Positions 48,174 to 58,809 of a stretch of 64,000 nucleotides of DNA are shown piece after piece. The stretch's first letter is position 1. The number at the start of each line of letters is the position of its first letter. A program made the translations under genes and the position numbers. Source of the stretch: Phycisphaera sp. TMED24 (GTDB lineage Bacteria; Planctomycetota; Phycisphaerae; Phycisphaerales; SM1A02); NCBI GenBank assembly GCA_002168105.2, contig NHCD02000016.1, positions 68,784-132,783 on the forward strand, given 5' to 3'. The notes beneath the pieces are model-generated. The model searched no databases. It saw only the letters and a program-made list of their open reading frames with translations, and had not been told where the DNA came from.

Positions 48174-50632
48174 ACTCCATTCGCACTGGCGTTCGAGAGG
48201 GCATCATGGCTGCACGGTCTCCGGGCATGCTGCTTGGGGCAGCCTCCTTCGCCTTGCTGTGGGGATTGGGCTGGTGGTTGGCGGCACCTGCCGTTGACGC
48301 AGGATTTGCCAATGGAGCTCCAGCTGATACCGCCGGAGTCATCCAACTTTGGACGCTCACCGCAGCAGTTCTTGTCCCCATGCTGGTCATGCGAACTGTC
48401 CTGGAGCCCGACCGAACGGGGCTGATTGAGTGGCGGCTGTCAGGCCCGGTTCGTCCCATCGGTCTGGTTGTCTCGATGCTGCTGACCACAAGCATTGCGT
48501 TATCTCTGTTTGTCTTGCCGATCCTTCCCATCATCGGAGTCTCCCTCCTTCATGATGCCTCGGTGGTCACCATGTTGGGGCAGGCGGTGGTGTCGGTGCT
48601 GCTGCTTCTAACCTGGGCTGCGGTCGTGATCTCCACAACTGTCTGGCTTCGCTCGACGTTCTTGACTCTGCTCTTTACGTTGATGGTGCCAGCCCTTGCT
48701 CTTGGGGCAGTTGCCGCTCTTCCTTTGCTGGCGGATCGGGTTGATGACGCCGGATTGGGCTGGCTGAGCTCCGCTCTCTCGCGATTGGCTCGTCAGCTGG
48801 CCAGCAACCATCCATTGCGATTGTCACAGGGGCTGTTGGATGGTCAACTGGAGTGGTCATCCCTTCTCAATGTTGGCTTTTTGGCAGCATTGTCTCTCTT
48901 TGCTGCTTCAGAGGGTCTTCGATTGCGAGCCTTTGCCGGCAAGGTCGGATTGCGACGCCACGCTGCGGTGCGAATTTTTGGAGTGACGGTGCTGGCGATG
49001 GTCGTGTTCAGCGGTTCCAATCGGAATATTTCTGGATCGCTTGATCTCACCCCCCGAAGTCGTGCTCTCCCTTCACCGAGATTGATCGAATCCATGTCCT
49101 CGCTCCCCGAGGGGTCGACGATCTTTTTGACTCTGAACGGCGATCAAGTTCCACCAGATGATTTCCGATTCGCCAGACGCATTCTGCAACGTGCGGCAAT
49201 GAAGAGTTCGATCGAGACCGTGTGCGTTGACTTGTCGGCTCTTCGACGCGGAGAAATCTCCAGCCAGCAGATCGCCGATTGGCAAAATCGGTTTTCAGCA
49301 GCCACTTTTTCCCCAAACCAGATCAGAGGCGCTATTGCCTATCTCGAAGATCAATCTGGCTTCTTGGATCCCTCTGAACATGCCGATGTCATCGTTGGTG
49401 TTCGCGAATCGTTACGCCGGGTGCAAGCGGGACTCCAAAGAGGGGTGTTGCCAGATCTGGGTTCAATCGCCCGTCAGCTCAGTGTTGCCCTTCAGCAATT
49501 GTCGGACGCTCAAGCCGAATCTACTGCATCGGATGAATCTATGCGTATGGCCAGAGCACTGATGCTGCTTGCTGACGAAGATCAATTTGTCGCCGCAAAA
49601 TTGTTTTCAGGAAATGGGGGGATGGCTTTGATTCGTGAGGGTGAGATCCAAGCGTTCCGTCCGGCCGCTTCATTCCTGGTGCAATTTAAAGCTCAAACTC
49701 CACTTCGAAGTGAGTCAGCCTTCAGCCAAGCGATGGAGGCATTCGTTGGGGTGAAACCACCACTCGTCTCAATCATGGCTCCGAGTGGCGCTCAAGACCT
49801 CGTTCAGAGCGTGGGGTATGAGCTGCAGCTGCGAGGCTTGCGTGTCCTTCCCTTTGAAGACAACAACCCAGATTGTGTCCTTTTGGTTCTGGCGGACCCT
49901 CCACCAGCGGTTGAGTCCGACCCAACGGGCTTTGCTTTTGTTCGGGAAGTTGCCAACGCCATTGAGGATCCGACTCAAGACGTTGTTCTTTGTGTTGGCC
50001 CCTCGGTCCGTGCACGCTACGGATTGGATTCCCCATGGGAGGAGCTTCTGTCTGGCATTGGTCTTGACGTTGCATTGAAATCAGCACTCGGTGAATCGGT
50101 GACCCGCCGCAGTAAGCGTCAGACGGATCTTCTTGTGCGGCCAGACTGGAGATCCGCGGATCCAGTGTCGGCTTCTATTGGCGGCTTGCCAATCGCCTTC
50201 CCCCTCGCCGTTGATCTGGGTTCCGAAGGATCATGTTTTCAATGGCTGCCTTCTTCCCGTCGGGGCCGAGTTTCGAATTGGACCTCACCAGAAGCGCAGG
50301 TCGAAGAGACGTTTGACGCTATGGGGTTGGTGCGTTTGATTGACGACGGTGGCCGCCGCCTCGCCGTTGTTGGTTCCGCTCGTTGGCTCTCTCCCTCTTT
50401 AAAATCGAACCCAACTTCCTTCAACGCGAGCTCTGGAAACCACGAACTCGCTTCGTCGCTGCTTCGCTGGGCCTCGGGGCAAGATGCACTCGGCAAAGGG
50501 CCCAACGCTGCCCTTGGGCGTTTTCAGCCTTCCGCTTTCGAGCGTTTGATTTGGATGATTATCGTGGTGGGCCTTATCCCTCTGGGACTTGCCCTTGCTG
50601 GATGTTGCTCGGCCTGGAGGCGTTCCTCATGA
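48170..50632 (+). CDS. ABC-2-type permease fused to a GldG-like extracytoplasmic region
   Basis: N-terminal six-TM permease-like region; NRNISGSLDLTPRSRALPSPRLIESMSSLPEGSTIFLTL is GldG-like; terminal TM LIWMIIVVGLIPLGLALAGCC. ATGA overlap with the ATPase. Confidence 0.75.
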   Translation: MNSIRTGVREGIMAARSPGMLLGAASFALLWGLGWWLAAPAVDAGFANGAPADTAGVIQLWTLTAAVLVPMLVMRTVLEPDRTGLIEWRLSGPVRPIGLVVSMLLTTSIALSLFVLPILPIIGVSLLHDASVVTMLGQAVVSVLLLLTWAAVVISTTVWLRSTFLTLLFTLMVPALALGAVAALPLLADRVDDAGLGWLSSALSRLARQLASNHPLRLSQGLLDGQLEWSSLLNVGFLAALSLFAASEGLRLRAFAGKVGLRRHAAVRIFGVTVLAMVVFSGSNRNISGSLDLTPRSRALPSPRLIESMSSLPEGSTIFLTLNGDQVPPDDFRFARRILQRAAMKSSIETVCVDLSALRRGEISSQQIADWQNRFSAATFSPNQIRGAIAYLEDQSGFLDPSEHADVIVGVRESLRRVQAGLQRGVLPDLGSIARQLSVALQQLSDAQAESTASDESMRMARALMLLADEDQFVAAKLFSGNGGMALIREGEIQAFRPAASFLVQFKAQTPLRSESAFSQAMEAFVGVKPPLVSIMAPSGAQDLVQSVGYELQLRGLRVLPFEDNNPDCVLLVLADPPPAVESDPTGFAFVREVANAIEDPTQDVVLCVGPSVRARYGLDSPWEELLSGIGLDVALKSALGESVTRRSKRQTDLLVRPDWRSADPVSASIGGLPIAFPLAVDLGSEGSCFQWLPSSRRGRVSNWTSPEAQVEETFDAMGLVRLIDDGGRRLAVVGSARWLSPSLKSNPTSFNASSGNHELASSLLRWASGQDALGKGPNAALGRFQPSAFERLIWMIIVVGLIPLGLALAGCCSAWRRSS

Positions 50633-51837
50633 GTTGGCGTGTGACTGCATTTGTCCTCTTTGTTGCCGCGGCTTTGTTGGCGTGGTCCTCTTGGGGCCGC
50701 CCGCTTGAACTTCTAAATGCGGGACAAATCCACCTTGGCGGTTACTCCCAGATCGAAGTGCTCGGGACTTCCGGCTGGTCAATGTCGAAGCAGCGGGGGT
50801 GGATTTCTACCACACCGAATCGTGGCCGGCTGTCAAATGCGCAAGTTGAGCAATGGATTCGTCTTCTTGAGTCCGTTGAGCCGTGCCTTCCCCCCGAAGC
50901 GGAGCCGACACACACCCTTCGCTTTTCTGAATCCGAATCAGCGCCAAACATTGACGTTCCGGTTTGGTTTGACGTCGTAGGTCCGGTCAAAATTGAACTC
51001 GAAGAAGTTTGGTATTCCGTAAGTTCAGAAGTTGCCGAGCCCATCCGATTTGGGCTTGCACCGTTCCGTTCACTCCAAATTCTTCCTCCTTCCTTTTCGC
51101 CCGCCGGGGTCAAAATCACTCTTGGCGACCGCACTTCGCTTGAACTGTCGAAAGCATCAACCTGGTCGGTTCGTGAGCCACTGTTGGCCCCAGCCGATGC
51201 CGGTGCCGTGCAGGCATGGCTCGAAGCCGTAGAGTTGAAATCAGCTTTGGCCATTCTCGGAGAAGTGCCTGAGGATGAAGCCGACCTCCTCGCGGGCTTG
51301 TTTCCGGTCGCAGCCGAACTCTCTTTGATTGGCACTCAATCTACCCCGACCAGATCCGTACGGTTTGGGAAGCGTTTGCCGGATGGATCCCGGCTCGCGC
51401 AAGTCCGTGGTGAAGACGTTGTCTTTGTTGTTGGCCCGGAAGACACCGCCTTCATGCTGCCGAACCCGACACGGTTCTTGATTCCCACCTGCACCACCCT
51501 CGTGCCTGAGCGTATTCACACCATTGCCGTTGGAGATCAAGCAGTACGCCGAAACGCCCTGACTGGACGCTTTGACTCTGTTGGAGATCGCTTGCTTGAC
51601 CTGCTGACCTTGACCCCTGCCAGCAACTTTGCATTGGCGGCGACGCTTGCGGATGGTGTCGTGTTCCAGGCGTTTGACCGATCGGGGGGCATGTTGTTCT
51701 CCGGCCACATCCAAATTGATGGTGCTCAGGTGGCGGTGTGGAGCGAGGGCCTCGCCCGGATCGTGCCGCTGGGTGATGAATTGATCAGTTGGATTCGATC
51801 GGCAGTCGATACAAATGATCAGGGCCAAAGCTCGTAG
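50629..51837 (+). CDS. DUF4340-like exported protein of the ABC cassette
   Basis: MSWRVTAFVLFVAAALLAWSS signal/TM, repeated beta-strand segments with TSVREPLLAPAD-type pattern; ATGA overlap with the permease. Confidence 0.6.
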   Translation: MSWRVTAFVLFVAAALLAWSSWGRPLELLNAGQIHLGGYSQIEVLGTSGWSMSKQRGWISTTPNRGRLSNAQVEQWIRLLESVEPCLPPEAEPTHTLRFSESESAPNIDVPVWFDVVGPVKIELEEVWYSVSSEVAEPIRFGLAPFRSLQILPPSFSPAGVKITLGDRTSLELSKASTWSVREPLLAPADAGAVQAWLEAVELKSALAILGEVPEDEADLLAGLFPVAAELSLIGTQSTPTRSVRFGKRLPDGSRLAQVRGEDVVFVVGPEDTAFMLPNPTRFLIPTCTTLVPERIHTIAVGDQAVRRNALTGRFDSVGDRLLDLLTLTPASNFALAATLADGVVFQAFDRSGGMLFSGHIQIDGAQVAVWSEGLARIVPLGDELISWIRSAVDTNDQGQSS

Positions 51838-52828
51838 CCGACCCCTGAGCATGAAGTCTGAGCCTCTCCTTTGGATCCGGGATCGGTGATTTGCCTGATC
51901 CATTCGGCATACCCACTGGCCCGACGAATACCCATGCCTCGTCTACCAGTCCTGCCTGCCAGTAGGCATGCAGCAGTGTCGGACCCGCTTCGAGAAGCAC
52001 AACCTGGACCCCCAACTGGGCCAGGGATGACAATTGTTCCTCTGGGGTGGGTGAAGTAAGCCGTGTCAGCTTCGCGTTCTTGCGGATGTTTGTGTCCCTA
52101 GGGATCGACTCATTGCGTGACGCGACGGCGACCAGTGGAGTCTGGCGACGTGGATACAACCTGGGGTCAAGGCGGCAGTCGTCGGCTCGAACCGTGCCCA
52201 GCCCAGTCAATATCGCGTCAACTCGGCCGCGGAGCCGGTGCACCTCTCGCCGTGAAGCAATACCTGTAATCCACCGGTCATGGTTTGGAGGAGGGCACAT
52301 GTGCCCCTCCTGGGTCTGTGCCCATTTGGCGATGACATGCGGGCGTCCCTTCCCACACCACGTGAGATGTGGGGCATTCAGCCGATCTGCGCCCTCATGG
52401 GGCGTGTGCTGCACATCAACACCATGATGTCGAAGGAAAGTAGCGCCCCCTTCGGCGGTGGGGTTCGAATCTTTGGTGGCGTAGACCACCCGGCGGACTC
52501 CGGACTTCAGAATTCGTTCTGAACATGGGGGGGTTCGTCCGTGGTGGTTGCATGGCTCGAGCGTGACAACCAACGTGCTTTTGGGGGCCCGACTTCCAGC
52601 TTGATTGAGGGCGACAACCTCAGCGTGAGGCTCCCCGGGCCGAATGTGTCTGCCTTCGCCAACGGCTTGACCGTTTTCGTCCAACACCACGCAGCCGACG
52701 GGCGGGTTGGGGCGGGCGGACACCCAGCTGCGAGCGCCCAGTCGTACCGCGCGATCCATGGCGGCTTCTTCAGAAACAAAAGCCACCCCGCGTGAGTGCG
52801 GGGCGGCGGCTTTATCTTCCTTTGGCAT
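51785..52828 (-). CDS. ribD: Bifunctional diaminohydroxyphosphoribosylaminopyrimidine deaminase/5-amino-6-(5-phosphoribosylamino)uracil reductase
   Basis: ARPNPPVGCVVLDENGQAVGEGRHIRPGEPHAEVVAL, VTLEPCNHHGRTPPCSE; reductase domain AKWAQTQEGHM...VDAILTGLGTVRADDCRLDPRLYPRRQTPL. Confidence 0.95.
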   Translation of the reverse strand: MPKEDKAAAPHSRGVAFVSEEAAMDRAVRLGARSWVSARPNPPVGCVVLDENGQAVGEGRHIRPGEPHAEVVALNQAGSRAPKSTLVVTLEPCNHHGRTPPCSERILKSGVRRVVYATKDSNPTAEGGATFLRHHGVDVQHTPHEGADRLNAPHLTWCGKGRPHVIAKWAQTQEGHMCPPPNHDRWITGIASRREVHRLRGRVDAILTGLGTVRADDCRLDPRLYPRRQTPLVAVASRNESIPRDTNIRKNAKLTRLTSPTPEEQLSSLAQLGVQVVLLEAGPTLLHAYWQAGLVDEAWVFVGPVGMPNGSGKSPIPDPKERLRLHAQGSATSFGPDHLYRLPIESN

Positions 52829-52833
52829 GGACC

Positions 52834-54942
52834 TTAGGCCTTCAGGACGTCCTCGGCCAAACGCGGTGGAAGCATTCGGTACTCGAGTGGCTCCATTGAG
52901 CTGGAGGCTCGTCCCTGGGTGAGGCCACGAAGGGTCGAGGTGTAGCCAAACATCTCCGAGAGGGGGACCTCGGCGGTGATGATTCTGACGATTCCGCGGA
53001 GTTCGGAATCGACGATTTGGCCACGACGAGATGAGATGTCGCCAGAAACGGTGCCGAAGAAGTCTTCCGGGGTGGTGACGATGACCTTCATGATGGGTTC
53101 GAGCAGCCCGATGCCGGCTTCACCACAGGCCAATTTGAAGGCGAGTCGTCCAGCTTGCTCAAAAGCAACCTGGCTGGAGTCAACGTCGTGGTAAGAGCCA
53201 AACACCAGTTCGACGAAGACGTTGACCATGGGGTAGCCACCCAGAACGCCGCTCTTCGCAGTTTCTCGAACGCCATATTCCACACTTGGGATGTATTCCT
53301 TGGGGATCACGCCTTGTGAAATGGAGTCCTTGAAAGCAACGCCATCTTTCATGACAAGTCCAAGTTCTTCGGCTTCGGAAGGTGTCATTGGTTTCACAGT
53401 CAAGACGGCATCGCCGTATTGACCACGACCACCAGTTTGTTTGACAAACTTGCCTCGAACTTCATTTGCAGCGCCACTGAGTGATTCGCGATATGACACC
53501 TTGGGGGTGCCAACATTCACGCCAATTTTCATGTCACGGACCAGGCGGTTTTTGATGATTTCGAGGTGAAGTTCACCCATACCAGCAATGATGGTTTCAC
53601 CGGTCTCGTCGTTGTACTCGGACCGGAACGAGGGGTCTTCCCGGCGGATGGTGACCAATGCGTCGCCAAGCTTCTTTCGATCATCAGCGGTTTGCGGTTC
53701 AATGGACATCGAAATGACGGGGTCAGGGAAGTGCATCCGTTCCAGAATGATTGGATCCGCTTCCGAGCACAGCGTGTCCCCGGTCATCGAGTTTTTCAGT
53801 CCGACAACGGCGATGATTTGACCGGCTTCGCACGAGTCGAGTGCATCGCGGTCCTTTGCGTGCATCTCGAAGATTCGAGAGATGTTCTCTTTCTTGTTGT
53901 TGCCAGGGTTCAAGAGGCGTGAACCTCGCTCAAGGGTGCCCGAGTACACCCGCAGGTAGGTCAAGTCGCCATGGGTGTCGTTCACAATTTTGAAGACCAA
54001 TGCGGAGAATGGTGCGTCAGGGTTGTGAGGCCGGGTCAGTGCGACTTCCTCGTCCTTGGGGTCAGTGCCTTCGACATCGGGAACTTCGGTTGGATTGGGC
54101 AAATAGTCGATCACCCCATCGAGAACGCGTTGCACACCGATATTTTTGAGGGCCGATCCGCAGAAGACGGCGTAGCCCTCTTGTCCCAAGACAGCCTTCC
54201 GTACGGCCTTGCGGATGTCGGCTTCCGTGATTCCATCCTCATCTTCGAGGTATTTCTCCATCAAGTCATCGTCGAACTGCGAGGCTGTCTCAATCATTTC
54301 TGATCGGTACATGGTCGCGGACTCTTGGAGTTCATCCGGAATGTCACGTTCCTCAACCACTTCACCTTTATCGCCGGTGAAGAAGTAGGCTCGCATGGTG
54401 ATGAGGTCGACCATGCCCTCGAACGTGTCTCCAGCCCCGATTGGAATCTGGACTGGAATTGGAACCACACCGAGTCGCTCTTTGATCGAGTTGTAGGAAA
54501 AGTCGAAGTCAGCGCCGAGCTTGTCCATCTTGTTGATGAAGCAGATGCGGGGGACGCCGTATCGGTCGGCTTGTCGCCACACGGTTTCTGACTGAGCTTC
54601 GACGCCTTCTTTCCCGTCGAAGACCACCACTGCACCATCGAGGACCCGCATGGACCGTTCGACTTCAATCGTGAAGTCAACGTGGCCGGGGGTGTCGATG
54701 AGGTTCACGTGGTACTTCACATCATCCTTGGTCCAGAAGCAAGTGGTCGCTGCGGACTGGATCGTGATGCCGCGTTCTTGTTCTTCTTCAAGGAAGTCCA
54801 TGGTGGCGGTGCCTTCGTGCACTTCGCCGATCTTGTAGCTGCGTCCGGTGTAGTACAGAACACGCTCAGTCACGGTGGTTTTGCCCGCGTCAATGTGGGC
54901 GCAAATGCCGATGTTGCGGACTTTGCTCAGATCGAGTGCCAT
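52834..54942 (-). CDS. fusA: Translation elongation factor G
   Basis: [97 protein letters not shown]. Start set at 54942. Confidence 0.98.
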   Translation of the reverse strand: MALDLSKVRNIGICAHIDAGKTTVTERVLYYTGRSYKIGEVHEGTATMDFLEEEQERGITIQSAATTCFWTKDDVKYHVNLIDTPGHVDFTIEVERSMRVLDGAVVVFDGKEGVEAQSETVWRQADRYGVPRICFINKMDKLGADFDFSYNSIKERLGVVPIPVQIPIGAGDTFEGMVDLITMRAYFFTGDKGEVVEERDIPDELQESATMYRSEMIETASQFDDDLMEKYLEDEDGITEADIRKAVRKAVLGQEGYAVFCGSALKNIGVQRVLDGVIDYLPNPTEVPDVEGTDPKDEEVALTRPHNPDAPFSALVFKIVNDTHGDLTYLRVYSGTLERGSRLLNPGNNKKENISRIFEMHAKDRDALDSCEAGQIIAVVGLKNSMTGDTLCSEADPIILERMHFPDPVISMSIEPQTADDRKKLGDALVTIRREDPSFRSEYNDETGETIIAGMGELHLEIIKNRLVRDMKIGVNVGTPKVSYRESLSGAANEVRGKFVKQTGGRGQYGDAVLTVKPMTPSEAEELGLVMKDGVAFKDSISQGVIPKEYIPSVEYGVRETAKSGVLGGYPMVNVFVELVFGSYHDVDSSQVAFEQAGRLAFKLACGEAGIGLLEPIMKVIVTTPEDFFGTVSGDISSRRGQIVDSELRGIVRIITAEVPLSEMFGYTSTLRGLTQGRASSSMEPLEYRMLPPRLAEDVLKA

Positions 54943-55031
54943 GGATGTGATCCTTGGTAATGAAGTCAGAAAAGAGGAACCAGAACGGCGTTCCGGCGAA
55001 CCGAAGATTCTAGCGGAACTCGGCGAAGGAT

Positions 55032-55991
55032 TCACCGGTCTCGTATGAGATCCCGCCGCGGAATCTGAAGTCGTTCGGGGAGATCACCAATTTCAGCGAC
55101 CCATCGTCTGCCATCTTGGACGTATCCCGCAGTTGGCTTGAGACCAGGCTGCTTTTGCGCAAAAAAGGTGTTCAAGCGGTTCATTAACAGTTCTCGGACC
55201 GTTTTGGCCGCCATGGAGGCCAATGCCACCGGAAGGTGCCGGGCGTCTGCTTGTGTTTCAAAGCCAATATGAAGGATCTTTTGTTCGCGTTCGATGCGAT
55301 AGCGGCTGATTTCTGGCGTCTCGGCGACCGTGCTGATCGTGCCTCCATGGAATTTTGACAACAAGAGTGGCTGGTATCGCATCAGGCCGCCCTGTCGGTC
55401 CACGACCACCCGCGGGCTCTCTCGATGCATGTCCAATGACAACACCTCCCGGAGGAGTCCAAACAGAAGCGTTGTGTTCGCGGAGGATTTGTTGCCCAAG
55501 GCATCAAAAAGCTCGTTCAAACATCGGGGGTGCGTGGCCTTCGCGCGCACCAGCTCGATCTGGATTCCATTTTCACTGGCAATTCGGTTCAACTTGGCCC
55601 GACGAAGCGATCGTTGCCCCTGATCAAGTCCATCAAGACGTTCGAGATTGACCGATTCCGATTCAAATGGGCCAAGGTCATCCACGCCGATGGCACGCAG
55701 TAAATCTTCGTCGTTGGTGATTTCAGTGTTGGTGGCAATTTCAACAAAGGGCACCAGGCCGGCGAGCAGGTTTCGAAGGGGGAGCTTGGAACTGCTCTTG
55801 AGCTTTTTTGAGTCGGTGACTGGGATATCACATGTACGAGGACTGGTGCCAACCACCGGCGCGAGTTGAGACCAGAGGTCTGGGGGGCCTTCTCCCGGAT
55901 CAAACTCCAAACTGAGCGAAGCGGCCCCGGTGCATAGCGGCCCGAGCAGTGGCCCAAAGCCAGCTTCATCCAGGCCTATGACGGTCAGCAT
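55032..55991 (-). CDS. Divergent RNase HII-like protein
   Basis: [68 protein letters not shown], in the RNase HII motif order. Confidence 0.7.
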   Translation of the reverse strand: MLTVIGLDEAGFGPLLGPLCTGAASLSLEFDPGEGPPDLWSQLAPVVGTSPRTCDIPVTDSKKLKSSSKLPLRNLLAGLVPFVEIATNTEITNDEDLLRAIGVDDLGPFESESVNLERLDGLDQGQRSLRRAKLNRIASENGIQIELVRAKATHPRCLNELFDALGNKSSANTTLLFGLLREVLSLDMHRESPRVVVDRQGGLMRYQPLLLSKFHGGTISTVAETPEISRYRIEREQKILHIGFETQADARHLPVALASMAAKTVRELLMNRLNTFFAQKQPGLKPTAGYVQDGRRWVAEIGDLPERLQIPRRDLIRDR

Positions 55992-56731
55992 GTTGGATGC
56001 TTCCGAACCCATCGTTCGACAAATGACTCGTACTGCTCCATGGTGTCGACGCCAGGTGGAGAAGGTTCTTGATGGGTGACCACCTGAATGGGGATGCCAT
56101 TCTCAAGAAGACGCAACTGCTCCAGTTTTTCGGCTTGCTCAAGGGGGGTCTGCGGCATCTGGCAGAACTCCCGCAGCGTGTCTGGCCGGTATGCATAGAG
56201 GCCCACGTGGCGCCAATGTTTGGCTCCGGTGTTGTCGCGGTCAAAAGGAACAAGTGATCGGCTGAAGTACAACGCAGATCCGTCGCAGGCCATGGCAACT
56301 TTCACCACATTTGGGTTGTGTTGTTGAACGGGATCCAAGGGCGAAGCCAGAGTCGAGCATTTGACTTTGGGATCAGTCATGGCCTCGATGACTGCGTCAA
56401 TGTGTTCAGGTTGAACTTCAGGCTCATCGCCCTGAACGTTGACCACGATGTCGGCATCAATTGTGTCCATCACCTCCGCGCATCGGCTTGAACCAGAGGT
56501 GTGCTGCTCCCCAGTGCTGATGTACTGAAAGCCATAAGGATCAACGGCGTTCCTGATTTCATCATGGTCGCCAGCGATAACGACTTGGTCGACGTACTTT
56601 GACTTGGCTGCCATATCCGCCGCGTGGACCACCAAAGGTCTGCCGGTTTTGTTGAGAATCGCCTTTTTGGGCAACCGGGTTGACCCCAGCCGTACTGGCA
56701 GCACGATCAGGACCCGTTGGCCGGCAATCAT
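55985..56731 (-). CDS. kdsB: 3-deoxy-manno-octulosonate cytidylyltransferase
   Basis: LIVLPVRLGSTRLPKKAILNKTGRPLVVHAADMAAKS, NVQGDEPEVQPEHIDAVIEAM, RHVGLYAYRPDTLREF, PLEQAEKLEQLRLLENGIPIQVV. Confidence 0.96.
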   Translation of the reverse strand: MIAGQRVLIVLPVRLGSTRLPKKAILNKTGRPLVVHAADMAAKSKYVDQVVIAGDHDEIRNAVDPYGFQYISTGEQHTSGSSRCAEVMDTIDADIVVNVQGDEPEVQPEHIDAVIEAMTDPKVKCSTLASPLDPVQQHNPNVVKVAMACDGSALYFSRSLVPFDRDNTGAKHWRHVGLYAYRPDTLREFCQMPQTPLEQAEKLEQLRLLENGIPIQVVTHQEPSPPGVDTMEQYESFVERWVRKHPTC

Positions 56732-58209
56732 CCGTTGATGGCGCCAATAACTTCGTCGACTTCTCGACGACGGTCTCGGATGTCGCGATAGGCGATATTT
56801 GTTCGGGCAATTTCTGAGCAGATGGACTTGGCCCGTTGGGCCATTTCTAGGTCTTTCTCTGCTTTAGCGCCCTCGATGAGACCCAGCATCAGGTCGTACT
56901 TCATGTCCAAGATCTTCTCACGCTCAGAGGATTCGACTCTTGACAGCGCTTCGTCGAATTCTGCGACCGCCTCGACAAACCACCCCTCAGCGTGGAAGCA
57001 CAGGCCAAGGTTGTGGGCCGCATCCGCATGGAGCCTGGGTTCATCTTTGGCGGCTTGGAATTGGGCCATTGCTTCTTCGGTTCTCCCTAGCCGGAAGAGA
57101 ACGGTCCCAAGGTCGTACTTCCGCTTTCGGTCAGTGGGGTATTTTTCGACCCGTTCAGAATATTCGCCGAGCTTGAGTTCTTGGAGGCTTCGGTCGGCCT
57201 CTTCGAGCTGCAGAGCAAGTTCCTGGTTGTCGGCATCCTCTAGGGCAGCCTTGCGGCGATCTTCGAGCCGCTGCTCTGCCACCTTGATTTCGAGGTCGCC
57301 GGCAAACATGCGAAAGCGGTATTCCGAGGTTGTCTTGAATGCGGCAAGAGCCACCCGCTTTGCTTCGTTCATCGCGTCAGAGTCTCCGACTCGGCGAAGC
57401 AGCTGGAGCAACTTGGCCACAGCATTGGTGTCTGCAGGATCTGCCTCGTAGGCCTGACGAGCTCGTTCGAGCGGCGCGGCCGCGGTTTCAGCCCCACCAG
57501 CGAGTGTTTCTTCTTCTTGGAGTTCTTTTTGCTTGTCTGCGTCTTTGATCATCTTTCGGAAGCCGCCTTCGTTTCCTGCAGCTTCCGTGTATCCACCTTC
57601 GGTCATGGCGCGAGATGCGGCAAGATTTTTCATCTCGGTGTCGAGGTCGCCGTCAGAAGGATCGAGTTCACGCGCCTTCGCACCAGCCTGCTGGGCCAAG
57701 TCCCAATTGTTGGCCTCTCCGCAAAGCCGCATCAGTTCGACCCAGCCTTTTTTCGAGGTCTTCCCACTGAGGTGCATTTTGAAGATCGTGTTGGCGTGAT
57801 GGTTGGCCCAAGCCATGGAGTCGAACGCCAAAGCTTGACGCATGAATTCGAGGGCCACCTTGATGTTGCCCAGGTCTCTCAGCCATGCGTAATACGCACT
57901 TGCAAATTTGCCGTAAGGCCCCATGCCCTCAATCTCTTTCTTCTCAGATGAGGGTGCGGATTTTCCGCCTTGATCTCGGTGCAAGATGGCACAAGACAAG
58001 ATGGACTCAACCAGATCGAGTCGGGTGTTGTCAAAGGAAAGGCCACTGGCGAACAGCTTTAATGCGTAGGCGTTCTGGAGGGAATCCTTCGCGTTGTCGG
58101 CGTGACGAAACCAGGGGTCCGCTTTGGCAGGATTCGGTTGAATTGAGGCTGGAGTCTCACCGCTGGCTGATTCCTGTGAATCTTTTGGCTTTTTCTTTCC
58201 AAAGAACAT
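56728..58209 (-). CDS. Tetratricopeptide-repeat protein
   Basis: Helical repeats including YDLGTVLFRLGRTEEAMAQFQAAKDEPRLHADAAHNLGLCFHAEGWFVEAVAEFDEALSRV; ATGA overlap with kdsB. Confidence 0.75.
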   Translation of the reverse strand: MFFGKKKPKDSQESASGETPASIQPNPAKADPWFRHADNAKDSLQNAYALKLFASGLSFDNTRLDLVESILSCAILHRDQGGKSAPSSEKKEIEGMGPYGKFASAYYAWLRDLGNIKVALEFMRQALAFDSMAWANHHANTIFKMHLSGKTSKKGWVELMRLCGEANNWDLAQQAGAKARELDPSDGDLDTEMKNLAASRAMTEGGYTEAAGNEGGFRKMIKDADKQKELQEEETLAGGAETAAAPLERARQAYEADPADTNAVAKLLQLLRRVGDSDAMNEAKRVALAAFKTTSEYRFRMFAGDLEIKVAEQRLEDRRKAALEDADNQELALQLEEADRSLQELKLGEYSERVEKYPTDRKRKYDLGTVLFRLGRTEEAMAQFQAAKDEPRLHADAAHNLGLCFHAEGWFVEAVAEFDEALSRVESSEREKILDMKYDLMLGLIEGAKAEKDLEMAQRAKSICSEIARTNIAYRDIRDRRREVDEVIGAING

Positions 58210-58248
58210 GGCAAGTCACCTCAATCTTGAAGTTGACCACTATACGAG

Positions 58249-58809
58249 ATGTCCCGTGAGATTCGCCCAGTTTGCCAGACCGCGTCGTACACTTTGAGAA
58301 TCGATCCCTCAGAACTGCAAATTGTGTCATGGCCTGACCCTAGGCTGCGTACTCGTGCAACCCATGTCCCCTCTGCGGAGGAGGTGTCGCTGGTCGCACC
58401 GAGGATGATTGAACTGATGCATGAGGCATCAGGCATCGGTCTTGCTGCCCCCCAGGTCGGGCTTCCTTGGCGGATGTTTGTGACCTACGTCCCAGACGAA
58501 GACCCAATTGACCGTGTTTTTGTCAATCCGTCGGTTCGTCTGGACCTGTGCGGCCTTTCTCCGCAGCCGTACGAAGAAGGCTGTCTCTCCTTGCACGATC
58601 TTCGCTTGGATATTCTCCGCCCAAAAGGGGCCAGCATCTCAGCGACAGGTGCCGACGGGTGTCCATTTGAACTCTACGATGCTGGCCTTCTGGCTCGAGT
58701 CTGGCAGCACGAATTCGACCATCTGGAGGGAAGGTTGATCTTTGATCTTGCCCAACCAGTTGATGGCTCCATCGTGAAGCGATGGAGGAAGGTGTACGAC
58801 GCCCAATGA
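58249..58809 (+). CDS. def: Peptide deformylase
   Basis: GIGLAAPQVGLPWRMFV, EEGCLSLHDLR, RVWQHEFDHLEGRLIFD. Confidence 0.96.
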   Translation: MSREIRPVCQTASYTLRIDPSELQIVSWPDPRLRTRATHVPSAEEVSLVAPRMIELMHEASGIGLAAPQVGLPWRMFVTYVPDEDPIDRVFVNPSVRLDLCGLSPQPYEEGCLSLHDLRLDILRPKGASISATGADGCPFELYDAGLLARVWQHEFDHLEGRLIFDLAQPVDGSIVKRWRKVYDAQ

